Under the pieces are notes generated by a model. That model worked only from the letters and a program-made list of their open reading frames with translations, did not search any database and was not told the origin of the DNA. A DNA stretch of 64,000 nucleotides from Ectobacillus panaciterrae DSM 19096. Its GTDB lineage: Bacteria > Bacillota > Bacilli > Bacillales > Bacillaceae_G. Shown here in pieces: positions 35,301-44,004 of this stretch. Location: positions 30,840 to 94,839 of the forward strand of contig NZ_AUMR01000019.1 in the NCBI RefSeq assembly GCF_000430785.1, given 5' to 3'. The first letter of the stretch is position 1. Each line of letters opens with the position of its first letter. Made by a program: the position numbers and the translations under genes.

Positions 35301-36422
35301 GGTTAATAGACGCATTCAAATCTCTATCTATTACAAGACCACACTCACATACATACACTCGGTCAGATAGTTTTAAATCAACTTTTTTTGACCGCAACAT
35401 GAGCATGTTTTTGATGATGGATAAAATCTGTCTACTTGGCGTAATTCAATTCCGTATTTCTTACACTTGGCAATTAACCAGGTTTTAAATGTATAGAAAC
35501 ACTGCTGTGCCACTGCTTTGGATAGATGTTTATTCTTCATCATACCTTTTACATTTAAATCCTCTATTGTGATAAAAGCTGGCTTGGTTGTCACCATATC
35601 ATCCACAACAGACTTTACGTACTCTAATCTGATATTTGCTAATCGAGCATGTAGCTTTTGTACCCTAAAAATATTTTTGTTCATATTCGCTCTTAATTTA
35701 GTAGCAGATTTTTCACCTCTCTTTTTTAGATTTTCATATTTTCGTGATAAAGAGCGTTGTTCACGTCTTAATTTCTTTTCTAGCTTTCTTACGTTTTCCG
35801 TTTTGTTCACGTTTTTGTGAACTTCACCATCGCTACGAACAGCAAATTCTTTTATGCCTAAATCAATTCCTAGCCCTGACTCATTTCGTTTTATCTTCGT
35901 GTTCGTGTTTTCTATTTCACAAAGTATAGATACGAAATATCTTCCTGCTCTTTGAGATATGGTTCCACTTTTTACTGTTGCATTTTTAGGAATATATCCA
36001 TATTCTTTTAATTTCACCCAACCAATAGTAGGGATCTTTACTTTGTGACGTTCAATAGTCCAATCCGTTTTGTTATTCTTGGGAAAGTAACATTTTACAT
36101 CTTGTTTTTTCTTTTTCTTGAATCTAGGGAATCTAGATAATCCGTTGAAAAATCGCTTGAAAGCTCTTTCTCCGTTCATTATCGCTTGTTTTACTGCTTT
36201 ACTTGAAACTTCTTTTATCCACTGGTCACTGACTTTTGTGTGTTCATTATTCAGCCATTTGGAAAAATCATATCCAGTTATAAATTTACCTTCTTTTTCG
36301 TACGTCTCTTTATTTTTAGAAAGGTATAAGTTATAAACGTATCTGCACACTCCAATAGTTTGATTGATTTTGGTTACTTGTTCATTTGTCGGTTTAATCT
36401 CGGTCAGGTATGCTTTTTTCAT
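35266..36422 (-). pseudogene. tnpB: TnpB RNA-guided nuclease, frameshifted near the C-terminus
   Basis: From ATG 36422 the frame encodes 349 residues with an N-terminal helix-turn-helix-like part, RuvC-I Asp187 (GLGIDLGIKEFAV), RuvC-II Glu287 (ITIEDLNVKGM) and the first zinc-finger half CSCCGQ, then stops at 35373. In the adjacent frame the expected remainder continues (DLKLSDRVYVCECG, then DRDLNASINL) to TAA at 35266. The break lies in a run of seven A on the coding strand (T run 35383-35389). One more A would restore the full ~385-residue protein. As read, RuvC-III Asp and half of the zinc finger are lost. Confidence 0.85.
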
Positions 36423-37018
36423 AACTCTTTATCCTCCGACATTTTCTTTTTGTATTTTCTCAATCCATATATCCTGCAGCTAAATACATGAATTATGGAT
36501 ATTAAGTCTTGAACCAGTTCCTCTTGAGGGGACAACTTCTCATTATTCACAACAATGATTTCTATCCCCATTTTACGAAGAAACTTTTCGAACCAATCAT
36601 AACCAAAGCGAACAAATCTATCTTTGTGTGCAATGATAATGGCTGAAATGTCACCCTCAATACAGCCATCAATCAATTTGTTCCACTGTTTTCTGTTGTA
36701 GTTTAATCCACTACCAATATCAGTAATTACTTCATTGACGATGATTCCTTTTGCATTAGCGAATGTTTTTAAAAACTCAATCTGATTCTCTAAGTCATCT
36801 TTTTGCCCTTGATTAGACACCCTCGTGTAAATAACGGTCTTACCTACTTTATTTTCTTCTCGAATCCCCATGTACTCTCTATACTGTTTATCCGTGTAGT
36901 ATCTTCTTCCTTTTGGGTTTCGGTAAGCAGTTAATACACCTTGGTTATCCCATCTTTGCAGTGTTCGGACAGACACATTAATCATTTCTGAAAATTCTTT
37001 TGGTTTATATTGTTTCAT
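36419..37018 (-). CDS. tnpA: IS607-type serine recombinase TnpA
   Basis: This 199-residue protein has a MerR-like helix-turn-helix (EMINVSVRTLQRWDNQG, residues 11-27) and a serine-recombinase domain with the catalytic Ser68 in YTRVSNQGQK and Arg in AHKDRFVRFG. It cuts and joins DNA to move the element. Its stop overlaps the tnpB start (ATGA type, 4 bp), so the two are translationally coupled. Confidence 0.9.
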   Translation of the reverse strand: MKQYKPKEFSEMINVSVRTLQRWDNQGVLTAYRNPKGRRYYTDKQYREYMGIREENKVGKTVIYTRVSNQGQKDDLENQIEFLKTFANAKGIIVNEVITDIGSGLNYNRKQWNKLIDGCIEGDISAIIIAHKDRFVRFGYDWFEKFLRKMGIEIIVVNNEKLSPQEELVQDLISIIHVFSCRIYGLRKYKKKMSEDKEL

Positions 37019-37078
37019 AAGTATACTTCACTACTTATGACTACATTTGTCTATGATTTTAACTACTGTTTGCAATCT

Positions 37079-37192
37079 CCTTTGTTCCCCGTGTAAATCA
37101 ATGCCCTTTAAAGCCTCTGCTTTCTGCTTAGATCCATATACCTTATGTACATCTTCAAGCACAATCGCATACAATGCCCCCTTTTTCTCCAT
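37079..37192 (-). pseudogene. N-terminal fragment of a MetN-like ABC ATPase
   Basis: The frame reads MEKKGALYAIVLEDVHKVYG, then a short linker and ALKGIDLH, the usual opening of methionine-import ATPases. It then enters the IS607 left end. It sits directly after a SAM-riboswitch terminator, which supports the methionine/sulfur assignment. The matching P-loop part is at 34983-35118 beyond the element. Confidence 0.75.
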
Positions 37193-37193
37193 A

Positions 37194-37227
37194 TAAAAAG
37201 CCTCTTTCCGGAAAACAGAAAGAGGCT
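37194..37227 (-). terminator. Expression-platform terminator of the SAM riboswitch
   Basis: AGCCTCTTTC pairs perfectly with GAAAGAGGCT, and TTTTTAT follows on the minus strand. It lies between the aptamer and the ATPase start. Confidence 0.85.
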
Positions 37228-37263
37228 GAAAATGCATATGCATACGCAATTATACATCATCGT

Positions 37264-37375
37264 CTTTCCCTATCTCCCAAGCTTGCTGCTTGCTGGAATT
37301 GGCACAGTACTCTACAAAGAATCCGCTGCCGAGGCTTCAAAGGGCCAGTCCCTCCACCTCTCTGGATAAGAAATT
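37264..37375 (-). promoter_or_regulatory. SAM-I (S-box) riboswitch aptamer
   Basis: On the minus strand the conserved S-box blocks appear in order: CTTATCCAGAGAGGTGGAGG, GACTGGCCC, GAAGCCTCGGCA, GTGCCAATTCCAGCA and a closing GAGATAGGGAA. The last pairs with TTCTTATC to form P1. SAM-I aptamers bind S-adenosylmethionine and favour termination when it is abundant. A terminator follows at 37194-37227. The target is the MetN-like gene now split by the IS607 element. Confidence 0.92.
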
Positions 37376-37474
37376 ACAAATATTGGATTACACTTCATTA
37401 ATTGATCTTAATTCTAAATAGTCTGAATTAAAAAGTCAATAATTTATTGATTTTTTTATAGGGTACATAAAAAC

Positions 37475-37664
37475 ACTATATATACAAGTGAATAAAAAAA
37501 CCGTCTTTTTATAGTGGGGAAAGATCATCCGGCGACGTGCAGAAGCGGTCAAACCTTTGTAGTGGTTCATGCAAGGGTAAACCAGAGAGAAGGAGCATAC
37601 AATATCCCCTTTTGGTTGCACATGGCACATGGAAATGTCGAATTTATCATTCACTCATATATAG
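37475..37664 (-). repeat. MITE-like interspersed repeat, copy B
   Basis: 190 bp in reverse orientation. Ends ACTATATATACAAGTGAATA and TTCACTCATATATAG are inverted to each other, and the core matches copies A, C and D closely (GCACGTCGCCGGATGATC, TTGCATGAACCACTACAAAGG). Confidence 0.85.
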
Positions 37665-37682
37665 CCTAATGGTTTCCAAGCA

Positions 37683-37722
37683 AAAAACCAACCCCTTTAA
37701 TACTATACGAGGAGTTGGTTTC
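37683..37722 (-). terminator. Terminator of the DUF3153-type gene
   Basis: AAACCAACTCC pairs with GGGGTTGGTTT and is followed by TTTTTTG on the minus strand. Confidence 0.75.
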
Positions 37723-37723
37723 A

Positions 37724-38494
37724 CTAAGACGCTTTTTTGTCTTTATTCTTTTTCCGCTTCTTCCACCACACAATGATAACAACAAGCATGAGAGCAAGTC
37801 CGATTGCTGCCGCTATTATGATATTGCGTATATTTGGCACTTTCACTTGCATACTCAATGTATTTACTTGCGCCGGGTTCAGCTTCCACTCCAACTGCTT
37901 CCCTCCGTTATACTTCTTTGTCGCATTAGATTTCTTCGCTTTGACCGGAAGCGAAACCTTCACTCTTAGATCCATTTGCTTTCTCAGTTCGTTGCCGACA
38001 AATCCAGACGTCATATCCGCAGCGCTGAATTCGCGGCTGAACGAGCGTAAAAAATCATCGTACAACGGAGAAAAGTTGATTTTACTAGTAACATTATAAA
38101 CGGTAAAAAACATCTGCTTTTTTGTGTCGTAATTAACGGAAACAATATCATTTCCTTTACTGCCCCCGCTCACAGGCTGCGCTTCCGGTACTCCTGCCGT
38201 TTCGAATTCCTTCAGCGAATCATAATGCCTCGTCGCTTCAAATCCAAAGTCCTGTTTTCCGTCAAACTCTTTCACTTTAAATCCGTAATTTTTCAGAATA
38301 GATTCCATAGAAGTGAAAGGATCCATGCCGGCTAAATATTTTTTAGCTTGCTGCTTTAGCACAAAGCGAATTTTTGCATCTGCACTGCCATTCTTATTTA
38401 TTTTTATATCTGCCGTGCCTGATACACAGCCGGTTAAAAGGATGATGGCCATTAAAACGAAAATCAATCGCTTATATTTTACCATGGAATTCAT
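37724..38494 (-). CDS. DUF3153-like membrane-anchored lipoprotein
   Basis: This 256-residue protein has a lipoprotein signal ending in LLTGC (Cys ~23), followed by a conserved ADIKINKNGSADAKI block, a soluble domain, and a C-terminal transmembrane helix (~222-242) with a Lys-rich tail. This is the layout of DUF3153 proteins in Firmicutes. It should be anchored on the outer face of the membrane at both ends. GAGAGGAC precedes the ATG. Function unknown; no partner gene is adjacent. Confidence 0.75.
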   Translation of the reverse strand: MNSMVKYKRLIFVLMAIILLTGCVSGTADIKINKNGSADAKIRFVLKQQAKKYLAGMDPFTSMESILKNYGFKVKEFDGKQDFGFEATRHYDSLKEFETAGVPEAQPVSGGSKGNDIVSVNYDTKKQMFFTVYNVTSKINFSPLYDDFLRSFSREFSAADMTSGFVGNELRKQMDLRVKVSLPVKAKKSNATKKYNGGKQLEWKLNPAQVNTLSMQVKVPNIRNIIIAAAIGLALMLVVIIVWWKKRKKNKDKKAS

Positions 38495-38556
38495 AAGGTC
38501 CTCTCTTTGTACATTTCCCTACCTATTTTATCCATTTACGGCTGTTTTATCATGAA

Positions 38557-38623
38557 TTAGGCGAAAATATCCCCACTTCAAGTGTATGAAAAGCGTAGGC
38601 TCACAGCAAGCGGGGAGATTCAT
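38557..38623. repeat. IS605-like right-end hairpin relic 1
   Basis: TTAGGCGAAAATATCCCCAC and GCGGGGAGATTCAT frame a ~67-bp imperfect hairpin. The same arrangement, more complete, occurs at 51181-51236. Such ends belong to tnpB elements, but no tnpB is beside it. Confidence 0.45.
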
Positions 38624-38691
38624 AGCTGATTGCTTGGAAAATCCTACTGGAGTAGGGATAAAGTTTTCTGTAAGCGGTTACATTCTTTGCT

Positions 38692-38737
38692 AAAAAAAGC
38701 ACCTCCTTGTCCTGCATAGAACAATAAGAGATGCTTT
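38692..38737 (-). terminator. Terminator of the sensor kinase gene
   Basis: AAAGCATCTC pairs with GAGGTGCTTT (one G-U) around a long loop, followed by seven T on the minus strand. Confidence 0.65.
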
Positions 38738-39998
38738 ACTGCGCACGGCGCATTCGTTTTTCTTCTTTTACAGGCAGGCAAATTACGGCTTCTGTGCCGA
38801 CACTTGGTTCGCTCGTGTATGAGAGCTTGCCGTTCATCGCTTCTATGATGCGCAAGGATACCATCGTGCCCAGGCCTGTTCCCTTTTCTTTTGTCGTGTA
38901 GAATAATGTGCCGATGCGGGCGAGCTGTTCTTTTGTCATGCCTTTTCCTGTGTCGGCGATGATAATTTGCGCTTCCCCTTTTCCGGCATCCGTTCTGATT
39001 GCGACTGTCCCGCCTTGTGAGGTTGCTTCAATCGCGTTTTTTATGATATTGATAAGCGCCTGTTTCAGCTGGTCGCTGTCTGTTTCTAAAAGCGGATTCA
39101 CATGTATTTCGCTTTTCAGCTGTATATATTTATTAGCGGCAAGCGGCTCGAGAAGCATGATCACATCCGAAATTACATTGCTAAGGTAAAAGCTCTCTAT
39201 TTTTCTGAACTGCGGCTTTGCGAAGTTCAGATAGTCGCTGATAATCTTCTCTGCCCGTTCGACTTCAGTCAAGATGAGCGGCACGTATTGATAGTTTTGC
39301 TCCTGCTGCATGAGCTGAAGGAAGCCTTTGACGACAGTGAGCGGATTACGGACCTCGTGAGCGATAGAGGCCGCCAATTCTCCGAGCGTATTCATTTTTT
39401 CAGCTCGCTCCATTTCTTTTCGCATGGCCTTTCTTTCAATAATTCTTTCATACATGAGCGCTGACACTGTCATACCCATAATTTGAATAATTCCAATCCA
39501 GACGAGATCGTACATCGGCTTCGCGTTAATACGGTCTGCATTCACTACAAATACGTATACCGTAACTGTGCAAAATGCGGTAAATGCAGACCATACTGCC
39601 GTCATTATACTAATCATGACTCTTTGTTTTGGCATATATCTATAGAAACGTCCCGAGAAAAGCAATGGAACGAAAGCACATGCAGAAACGATAGCGATGC
39701 CGTATAAAAGCACTGGACCGCCAATGGCAATACGCATCGCAATAATAATTACATACACGATCCCTCCTGCGACGGGGCCGCCGTATAAGAAGGATATTAC
39801 TAACGGAACATAGCGCAAATCCCAATGGAAGCCGTAGCTGACAAAAGGAAAGCACATACAAAGAAAAGCCGCTGCCCCGTGCAAAAGCCCGGTCATGATT
39901 CGTGATTTTCCTAAGCGGCGATTTTCTAGAAAAACGCTATATAGAAACATTGGTGCAAGAATAATTAATATGTGCAAAAGTAATTTTTCAGCCAGCAT
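38736..39998 (-). CDS. KinB-like membrane sensor histidine kinase
   Basis: This 420-residue protein has an N-terminal membrane domain of about six helices (residues ~1-180), then H-box SIAHEVRNPLTVVKGF, N-box NIIKNAIEAT and G-boxes DTGKGM and GTGLGTMVS. The membrane sensor matches the 5TM-LYT type used by Bacillus KinB, which feeds the sporulation phosphorelay. The ATG at 39998 follows AGGGGAAA. There is no response regulator next to it, which is normal for phosphorelay kinases. The trigger is unknown. Confidence 0.85.
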   Translation of the reverse strand: MLAEKLLLHILIILAPMFLYSVFLENRRLGKSRIMTGLLHGAAAFLCMCFPFVSYGFHWDLRYVPLVISFLYGGPVAGGIVYVIIIAMRIAIGGPVLLYGIAIVSACAFVPLLFSGRFYRYMPKQRVMISIMTAVWSAFTAFCTVTVYVFVVNADRINAKPMYDLVWIGIIQIMGMTVSALMYERIIERKAMRKEMERAEKMNTLGELAASIAHEVRNPLTVVKGFLQLMQQEQNYQYVPLILTEVERAEKIISDYLNFAKPQFRKIESFYLSNVISDVIMLLEPLAANKYIQLKSEIHVNPLLETDSDQLKQALINIIKNAIEATSQGGTVAIRTDAGKGEAQIIIADTGKGMTKEQLARIGTLFYTTKEKGTGLGTMVSLRIIEAMNGKLSYTSEPSVGTEAVICLPVKEEKRMRRAQ

Positions 39999-40118
39999 TA
40001 CATTTCCCCTATGCATTGATATGATCGTCTATAATACTACGGATTTTGACAGATAATTGCAATACTTATATTATTTTGGTATATGAAATTTTCTATATAT
40101 TCCATTCGTTAAACAGCA

Positions 40119-40144
40119 AAAAAGTTCACCTCAACAGGTGAACT
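40119..40144 (-). terminator. Terminator of the 111-aa gene
   Basis: GTTCACCT pairs with AGGTGAAC, with T6 on the minus strand. Confidence 0.8.
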
Positions 40145-40479
40145 CATTGTTTTACATACACTTGTACTATTGGATCTTCTTTATTATCCGCGTGCAGCCG
40201 TATATTCTCTTCCTTTGTGTTATAAATAGACGCCAGCAGCACAATCGTCAAGATGTTCGGCAGCTTCGCATCTGTGCCGTATTTCCGTTCCAGCGCTTCT
40301 TTGTATTCAAAATCAATATCGCCTTGGATGTATGTATATACTTCAAATCCATCCTTCAGGTCGCAGACGATGCTATCGATAATATCCGCCCCGACTTGCT
40401 TTTTCATTTCCTCCCTCAGCGCTCCTATAAAATCTTCCCATGGCACTTCATATGTTTGAATTTGATCTGATTGGTTCAT
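40144..40479 (-). CDS. Hypothetical soluble protein (111 aa)
   Basis: This acidic protein has an amphipathic helix near the N-terminus (WEDFIGALREEMKKQVG) and beta-like repeats of aromatic residues (GFEVYTYIQGDIDFEY). The ATG at 40479 follows AAAGGATGAG; ten further codons upstream lack a site. No signal or membrane segment. I do not recognise the family, but composition and control elements indicate a real gene. Confidence 0.65.
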   Translation of the reverse strand: MNQSDQIQTYEVPWEDFIGALREEMKKQVGADIIDSIVCDLKDGFEVYTYIQGDIDFEYKEALERKYGTDAKLPNILTIVLLASIYNTKEENIRLHADNKEDPIVQVYVKQ

Positions 40480-40624
40480 GCTGCTCATCCTTTTCTCCGA
40501 TTTGTACAAAGGTTATAATTTCCTGTTTTAAGACAGATATGCATCAGCCCGGCCGTTTGAAAATATGACAGCAGATTATGCCATGAAGCTGTATATCACA
40601 TATGGAAATGAGAAGCAGCGCAAC

Positions 40625-40795
40625 TCATTCCCGCCGAGACTGCTTCTTCAGCGTATCCGTTAGTATGGTGGTATATACATTCCTCCTTTTCCCTATCCGC
40701 TTCCGCCATATTCGTACGCATGAAATGAACGAAATATTTACAGCCAAAAGACAAGCTATAGATACATACACAAGCATGAATTGTCCAAGCTTCAT
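40625..40795 (-). CDS. Possible small membrane protein (56 aa)
   Basis: The minus-strand frame from ATG 40795 (or 40777) encodes one hydrophobic helix (VYVSIACLLAVNISFIS) followed by a strongly basic tail (RIWRKRIGKRR). This positive-inside pattern is typical of single-span small proteins. The ribosome site is weak. It is divergent from the gene at 40834. Confidence 0.4.
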   Translation of the reverse strand: MKLGQFMLVYVSIACLLAVNISFISCVRIWRKRIGKRRNVYTTILTDTLKKQSRRE

Positions 40796-40833
40796 ACAGT
40801 AGTAGTAACTGGCAGGAAAGGAGGCAGAAATGG

Positions 40834-41160
40834 ATGCGTCGTTATGAATGCTATAATTTATGCAGAAAATATCATGGGCAAGTTGTCCGCATTCAAGATA
40901 GATCCGATATGTATCATCTCGGACGAGTTATCGATGTAACAGAGGATTCCGTTTGGATTGAGCCTGTACAGCGCCGCAGACAGCGCGGGTTTAACGGTGG
41001 TTTTGGATACAGCCCTCTCTATGATGATGAGTTTTACGGCTACGATGACTATGGCTATAACAATTCCTGGGATGATGATTGCTGTTTTGCAGGAGCAGCG
41101 GTTGAGCTTGCATTTGGGTTTATTGTCGGCATTTCAATAGCTTCTTTGTTTTTCTTCTAA
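40834..41160 (+). CDS. Tyr/Asp/Gly-rich small protein with C-terminal membrane helix
   Basis: This 108-residue protein has an SH3-like N-terminal part (GQVVRIQDRSDMYHLGRVID), a low-complexity middle rich in Gly, Tyr and Asp (DDEFYGYDDYGYNNSWDDD), and a hydrophobic C-terminus of ~25 residues. AGGAGG lies 9 nt before the ATG, and a terminator follows. The composition recalls spore-surface or cell-envelope proteins, but I cannot name a family. Confidence 0.65.
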   Translation: MRRYECYNLCRKYHGQVVRIQDRSDMYHLGRVIDVTEDSVWIEPVQRRRQRGFNGGFGYSPLYDDEFYGYDDYGYNNSWDDDCCFAGAAVELAFGFIVGISIASLFFF

Positions 41161-41161
41161 G

Positions 41162-41189
41162 AAAAAAGCCAACCACGGTTGGCTTTTAC
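41162..41189. terminator. Bidirectional terminator
   Basis: AAAAGCCAACC pairs with GGTTGGCTTTT; it lies between two convergent genes. Confidence 0.8.
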
Positions 41190-41899
41190 TTTTGGCATAT
41201 AAATACGCGGTGGCCAAGGAGATGGCCATACTTAGCGAGAATAGTTTCGTGATGGGCCCATACGCTGTACACGGAGGCATCTATTTGAGATGACAGGTCC
41301 CAATCAGGCTGTTCAGCCGTATATTGCGAAGCTGCAGCTGTGCTGCCGTGCACGATTTGTACGTTTGAAAAGCCGGCATGCTGCAATCGATTGTACCACT
41401 CTGCCTCAGTCAAATATTCATTTGCTCCGTACAGTCTTTGAATTTCTGCTTTTTCATCAGGACGAAGCGTGCGTTCCACTGTCATTTCTATTCCAGCTAA
41501 ATAGCCGTTGGGCTTTAGGACTCGGTTCATTTCCTTCAGCGTTTTTTGGATATGTGTAAAAGCAGCAACGGATTCTGTGAGAACGAGGTCAAACGAGCTG
41601 TCCGGAAATGGAAGCTGCTCAACGTTTCCTTGCATAAGCGTTACGGCCGCTTTTTCCCGCTGCATTCTTTTCTTTGCTTTTTCCAGCATCATAGGATTTA
41701 AATCCAGAGCTGTGACAGGACAGCGGTATTCGTTTGCGATATAGGCAGCCGTTCTTCCCGTTCCGCAGCCAGCATCAAATACGCTCGTTTTAGATGTAAT
41801 CGGCAAAGAGCGCAGCAATTGCTTCGTCTGCGAAAATCCGCCGGGATGCGCACTGCCAACGCCGAGCAAGGCAAGCAAGTCAATATAGGAATACGTCAT
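41186..41899 (-). CDS. Class I SAM-dependent methyltransferase
   Basis: This 237-residue protein has motif I DAGCGTGRTAAYI (residues ~42-54), ALDLNPMMLEKA and VLKPNGYLAGIE, the Rossmann methyltransferase pattern of the UbiE/Methyltransf_11 type. The target is not evident: small-molecule or lipid substrates are common in this group. AGGAGAC precedes the ATG. It is monocistronic and ends at the shared terminator. Confidence 0.82.
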   Translation of the reverse strand: MTYSYIDLLALLGVGSAHPGGFSQTKQLLRSLPITSKTSVFDAGCGTGRTAAYIANEYRCPVTALDLNPMMLEKAKKRMQREKAAVTLMQGNVEQLPFPDSSFDLVLTESVAAFTHIQKTLKEMNRVLKPNGYLAGIEMTVERTLRPDEKAEIQRLYGANEYLTEAEWYNRLQHAGFSNVQIVHGSTAAASQYTAEQPDWDLSSQIDASVYSVWAHHETILAKYGHLLGHRVFICQK

Positions 41900-41967
41900 G
41901 ATAGTCTCCTAACATTTAAGATTCATGTTGCATATGTATTCGATTTCCACGAAAAAAGTGCAATAAA

Positions 41968-41998
41968 AAACAGAGGGCACGCACCCTCTGTTTTTCTA
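41968..41998 (-). terminator. Terminator of oppA
   Basis: AACAGAGGG pairs with CCCTCTGTT, and T6 follows on the minus strand. Confidence 0.85.
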
Positions 41999-43693
41999 TT
42001 ATTTTTTGCTGTCGTGCTCTTCCACGTAAGCCCATTTGTAAGAATAGCTGCCACCAAAATTGTGTCTTACGATACCTTGAACAAACGGACGCTGGATGTT
42101 AGCGTCTCCGCGTTGGAAAATTGGCGCGATTGCGGCATCATCGAGCAAGATTTTTTCAGCTTTTGCTAACTGATCCAAGCGCTCTTTCGGATTTGTTAGC
42201 AATGTAGTCTTACCAGCTTTAATGATTTTGTCGTATTCTGGGTTAGAGTAGTTCATTTCGTTATGGGAATTTCCAGTTTCAAACATATCCAAGAATGTCA
42301 TTGGATCTGGATAGTCCGGACCCCAACCAGCGAAGGAGAAGTCATAATCCATTTTTGTTTCTAATTCAAGCTTTTGCTTGAACGGCTGTTGCTTAATGTT
42401 AACCGTTAAGCCAGGAAGATTTTTCTCTAACTGGTCTTTGAGATATTCACCAGTCTTCTTAGATGTACTAGTATCGTAGTTCAAAAGTTCAATAGTGACT
42501 TTATCTGTACCAAGTTCTTTCTTCGCTTTGTCCCAATAGTCCTTTGCTTTCTTTGTATCTGTGGTCAATAAATCCCCATATTTCGCACGGAAATCTTTGC
42601 CGTCAGAACCTTTTACGAAATTTTTTCCTACAAGGTAGTCCGCAGCGGTAGAACCATCATTTAAAATAACGTTTGCTAATGCTTTCTTATCAAACGCTTT
42701 AGCAATCGCTAAACGAGCATTTTTGTTCGCAAACACTGTGTCTTTGCCATTTCGCTTTTGGTTTAAACGCAAAAAGTATGTGCCTGCGTCTTGCTCTGGG
42801 ACGAATATTTCTTTATTTCCTTTATATTTATCCACGAATTCAGATGATATCCGGTTTACACGGTCTACATCCCCTGCTTCGAATAAGTTTACGGAAGTTC
42901 CTACATCTTTCACAACACTAAAGTTGACTTCACTCAGTTTAACGTTTTTGTTATCCCAGTACTTTTCGTTCTTTTTGTATTTCCAGCCTTGCTCGTGCTT
43001 CCAATCAGACAATGTAAACGGTCCGTTATAAAGCGTGGTACTTGCTTCTAGACCGAATTTATCACCTTGCTCTTTCACAAATTTCTCGTTTAACGGATAG
43101 AACGTTGCGAAAGAAGTTAGATCAAGGAAGTAAGGAACCGCCTGCTCTAATTGCACTTCCAATGTATAATCATCAACAGCTTTTACACCTAACGTATCAG
43201 GTGCCGCTTTTCCTTCATTGATTGCATTTGCGTTCTTCACATCGTACATGATATACGCATACTCAGACTTTGTAGCTGGATCTACAGCACGTTTCCATGC
43301 GAACACGAAATCTTTCGCTGTTACAGGGTCGCCGTTAGACCATTTAGCGTCCTTACGCAACTTGAATGTATATGTTTTGCCATCGTCACTTTTTGTATAA
43401 GAATCAGCAACACCAGGAACTGGTTTTTGATTTTTGTCTAGACGATACAAGCCTTCCATTACGTTATTCAATACGATGAAAGAAACTTCGTCCTTTGCAA
43501 GAGAAGAGTCCATAGAAGGAATTTCTTGGAGTTCAAGTAAGTTGATTACTTGTTTCGCGGCTAATTTTGCCTCACCTTTGTTTCCATCCTTCGTTTCAGT
43601 GTTGGCCTTTTGGTCGCTGCCGCATGCAGTCAAAGCCATACTTACAGCTAAAACCGGAGCAACAACAGCTGCTAGTTTTGTTTTCTTTTTCAT
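41999..43693 (-). CDS. oppA: Oligopeptide-binding lipoprotein OppA-like
   Basis: This 564-residue solute-binding protein of family 5 (peptide/nickel type) has a lipoprotein signal ending in ALTAC and typical blocks (NVMEGLYRLDKN, WSNGDPVTAKDFVFAWKRA, GPFTLSDW). It captures oligopeptides outside the membrane for an Opp permease. No permease or ATPase genes are adjacent, so it must serve a system encoded elsewhere. AAGGAGGG lies 11 nt before the ATG. The leader holds a perfect 27-bp palindrome (43737-43795) containing CodY-like boxes. Confidence 0.9.
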   Translation of the reverse strand: MKKKTKLAAVVAPVLAVSMALTACGSDQKANTETKDGNKGEAKLAAKQVINLLELQEIPSMDSSLAKDEVSFIVLNNVMEGLYRLDKNQKPVPGVADSYTKSDDGKTYTFKLRKDAKWSNGDPVTAKDFVFAWKRAVDPATKSEYAYIMYDVKNANAINEGKAAPDTLGVKAVDDYTLEVQLEQAVPYFLDLTSFATFYPLNEKFVKEQGDKFGLEASTTLYNGPFTLSDWKHEQGWKYKKNEKYWDNKNVKLSEVNFSVVKDVGTSVNLFEAGDVDRVNRISSEFVDKYKGNKEIFVPEQDAGTYFLRLNQKRNGKDTVFANKNARLAIAKAFDKKALANVILNDGSTAADYLVGKNFVKGSDGKDFRAKYGDLLTTDTKKAKDYWDKAKKELGTDKVTIELLNYDTSTSKKTGEYLKDQLEKNLPGLTVNIKQQPFKQKLELETKMDYDFSFAGWGPDYPDPMTFLDMFETGNSHNEMNYSNPEYDKIIKAGKTTLLTNPKERLDQLAKAEKILLDDAAIAPIFQRGDANIQRPFVQGIVRHNFGGSYSYKWAYVEEHDSKK

Positions 43694-43736
43694 ACTTATG
43701 TACCCTCCTTAAAAATATATATATCCTTTGACTTAA

Positions 43737-43795
43737 TAGAAATCTTCTGACAATTCTATAAATACAGCATTTATAGAATTGTCAGAAGATTTCTA
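43737..43795. promoter_or_regulatory. Perfect 27-bp palindrome with two CodY-like boxes upstream of oppA
   Basis: The arms at 43737-43763 and 43769-43795 are exact inverted copies with a 5-nt loop. Each contains AATTGTCAGAAGATT, which matches the CodY consensus AATTTTCWGAAAATT at 13 of 15 positions. No T-run follows on the oppA strand, so it is not a normal terminator. It may be a CodY operator pair, or an mRNA-stabilising hairpin in the leader. Confidence 0.65.
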
Positions 43796-43910
43796 TCACT
43801 TATTATTCTACTAAATTTTTAAATTTTGTAAAGTATTGTTAGTGAAAAATTAAAAATTTATTTTATTACAGTAACATTCATCGCAATTATGTAAAATATT
43901 AGTAAAGAAA

Positions 43911-43933
43911 AGAAGCATTCTTTGCTTCTTTTC
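43911..43933. terminator. Bidirectional terminator-like hairpin
   Basis: AAAAGAAGCA pairs with TGCTTCTTTT around 3 nt. It lies in the long non-coding gap upstream of oppA, without an intact gene on either side. Confidence 0.55.
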
Positions 43934-44004
43934 CCTAATTTTGTATAAATTTGCAACATGCAGCATATCTCATCAGGAGCTGGAATGTTTCTGCATGACT
44001 TTCA

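Larger units (their letters stand above)
35119..37078 (-). mobile_element. IS607-family insertion sequence inside a metN-like gene
   Basis: About 1.96 kb carries a serine recombinase and an overlapping TnpB, the standard IS607 set. Ends are placed where ABC-ATPase coding sequence resumes: GAACAAAGG at 37079 on the left and GAGATTTTCGG at 35108-35118 on the right. Exact ends are uncertain by a few bases because IS607 inserts at short G-rich targets and makes no clear duplication. Family is assigned from gene content. Confidence 0.75.
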
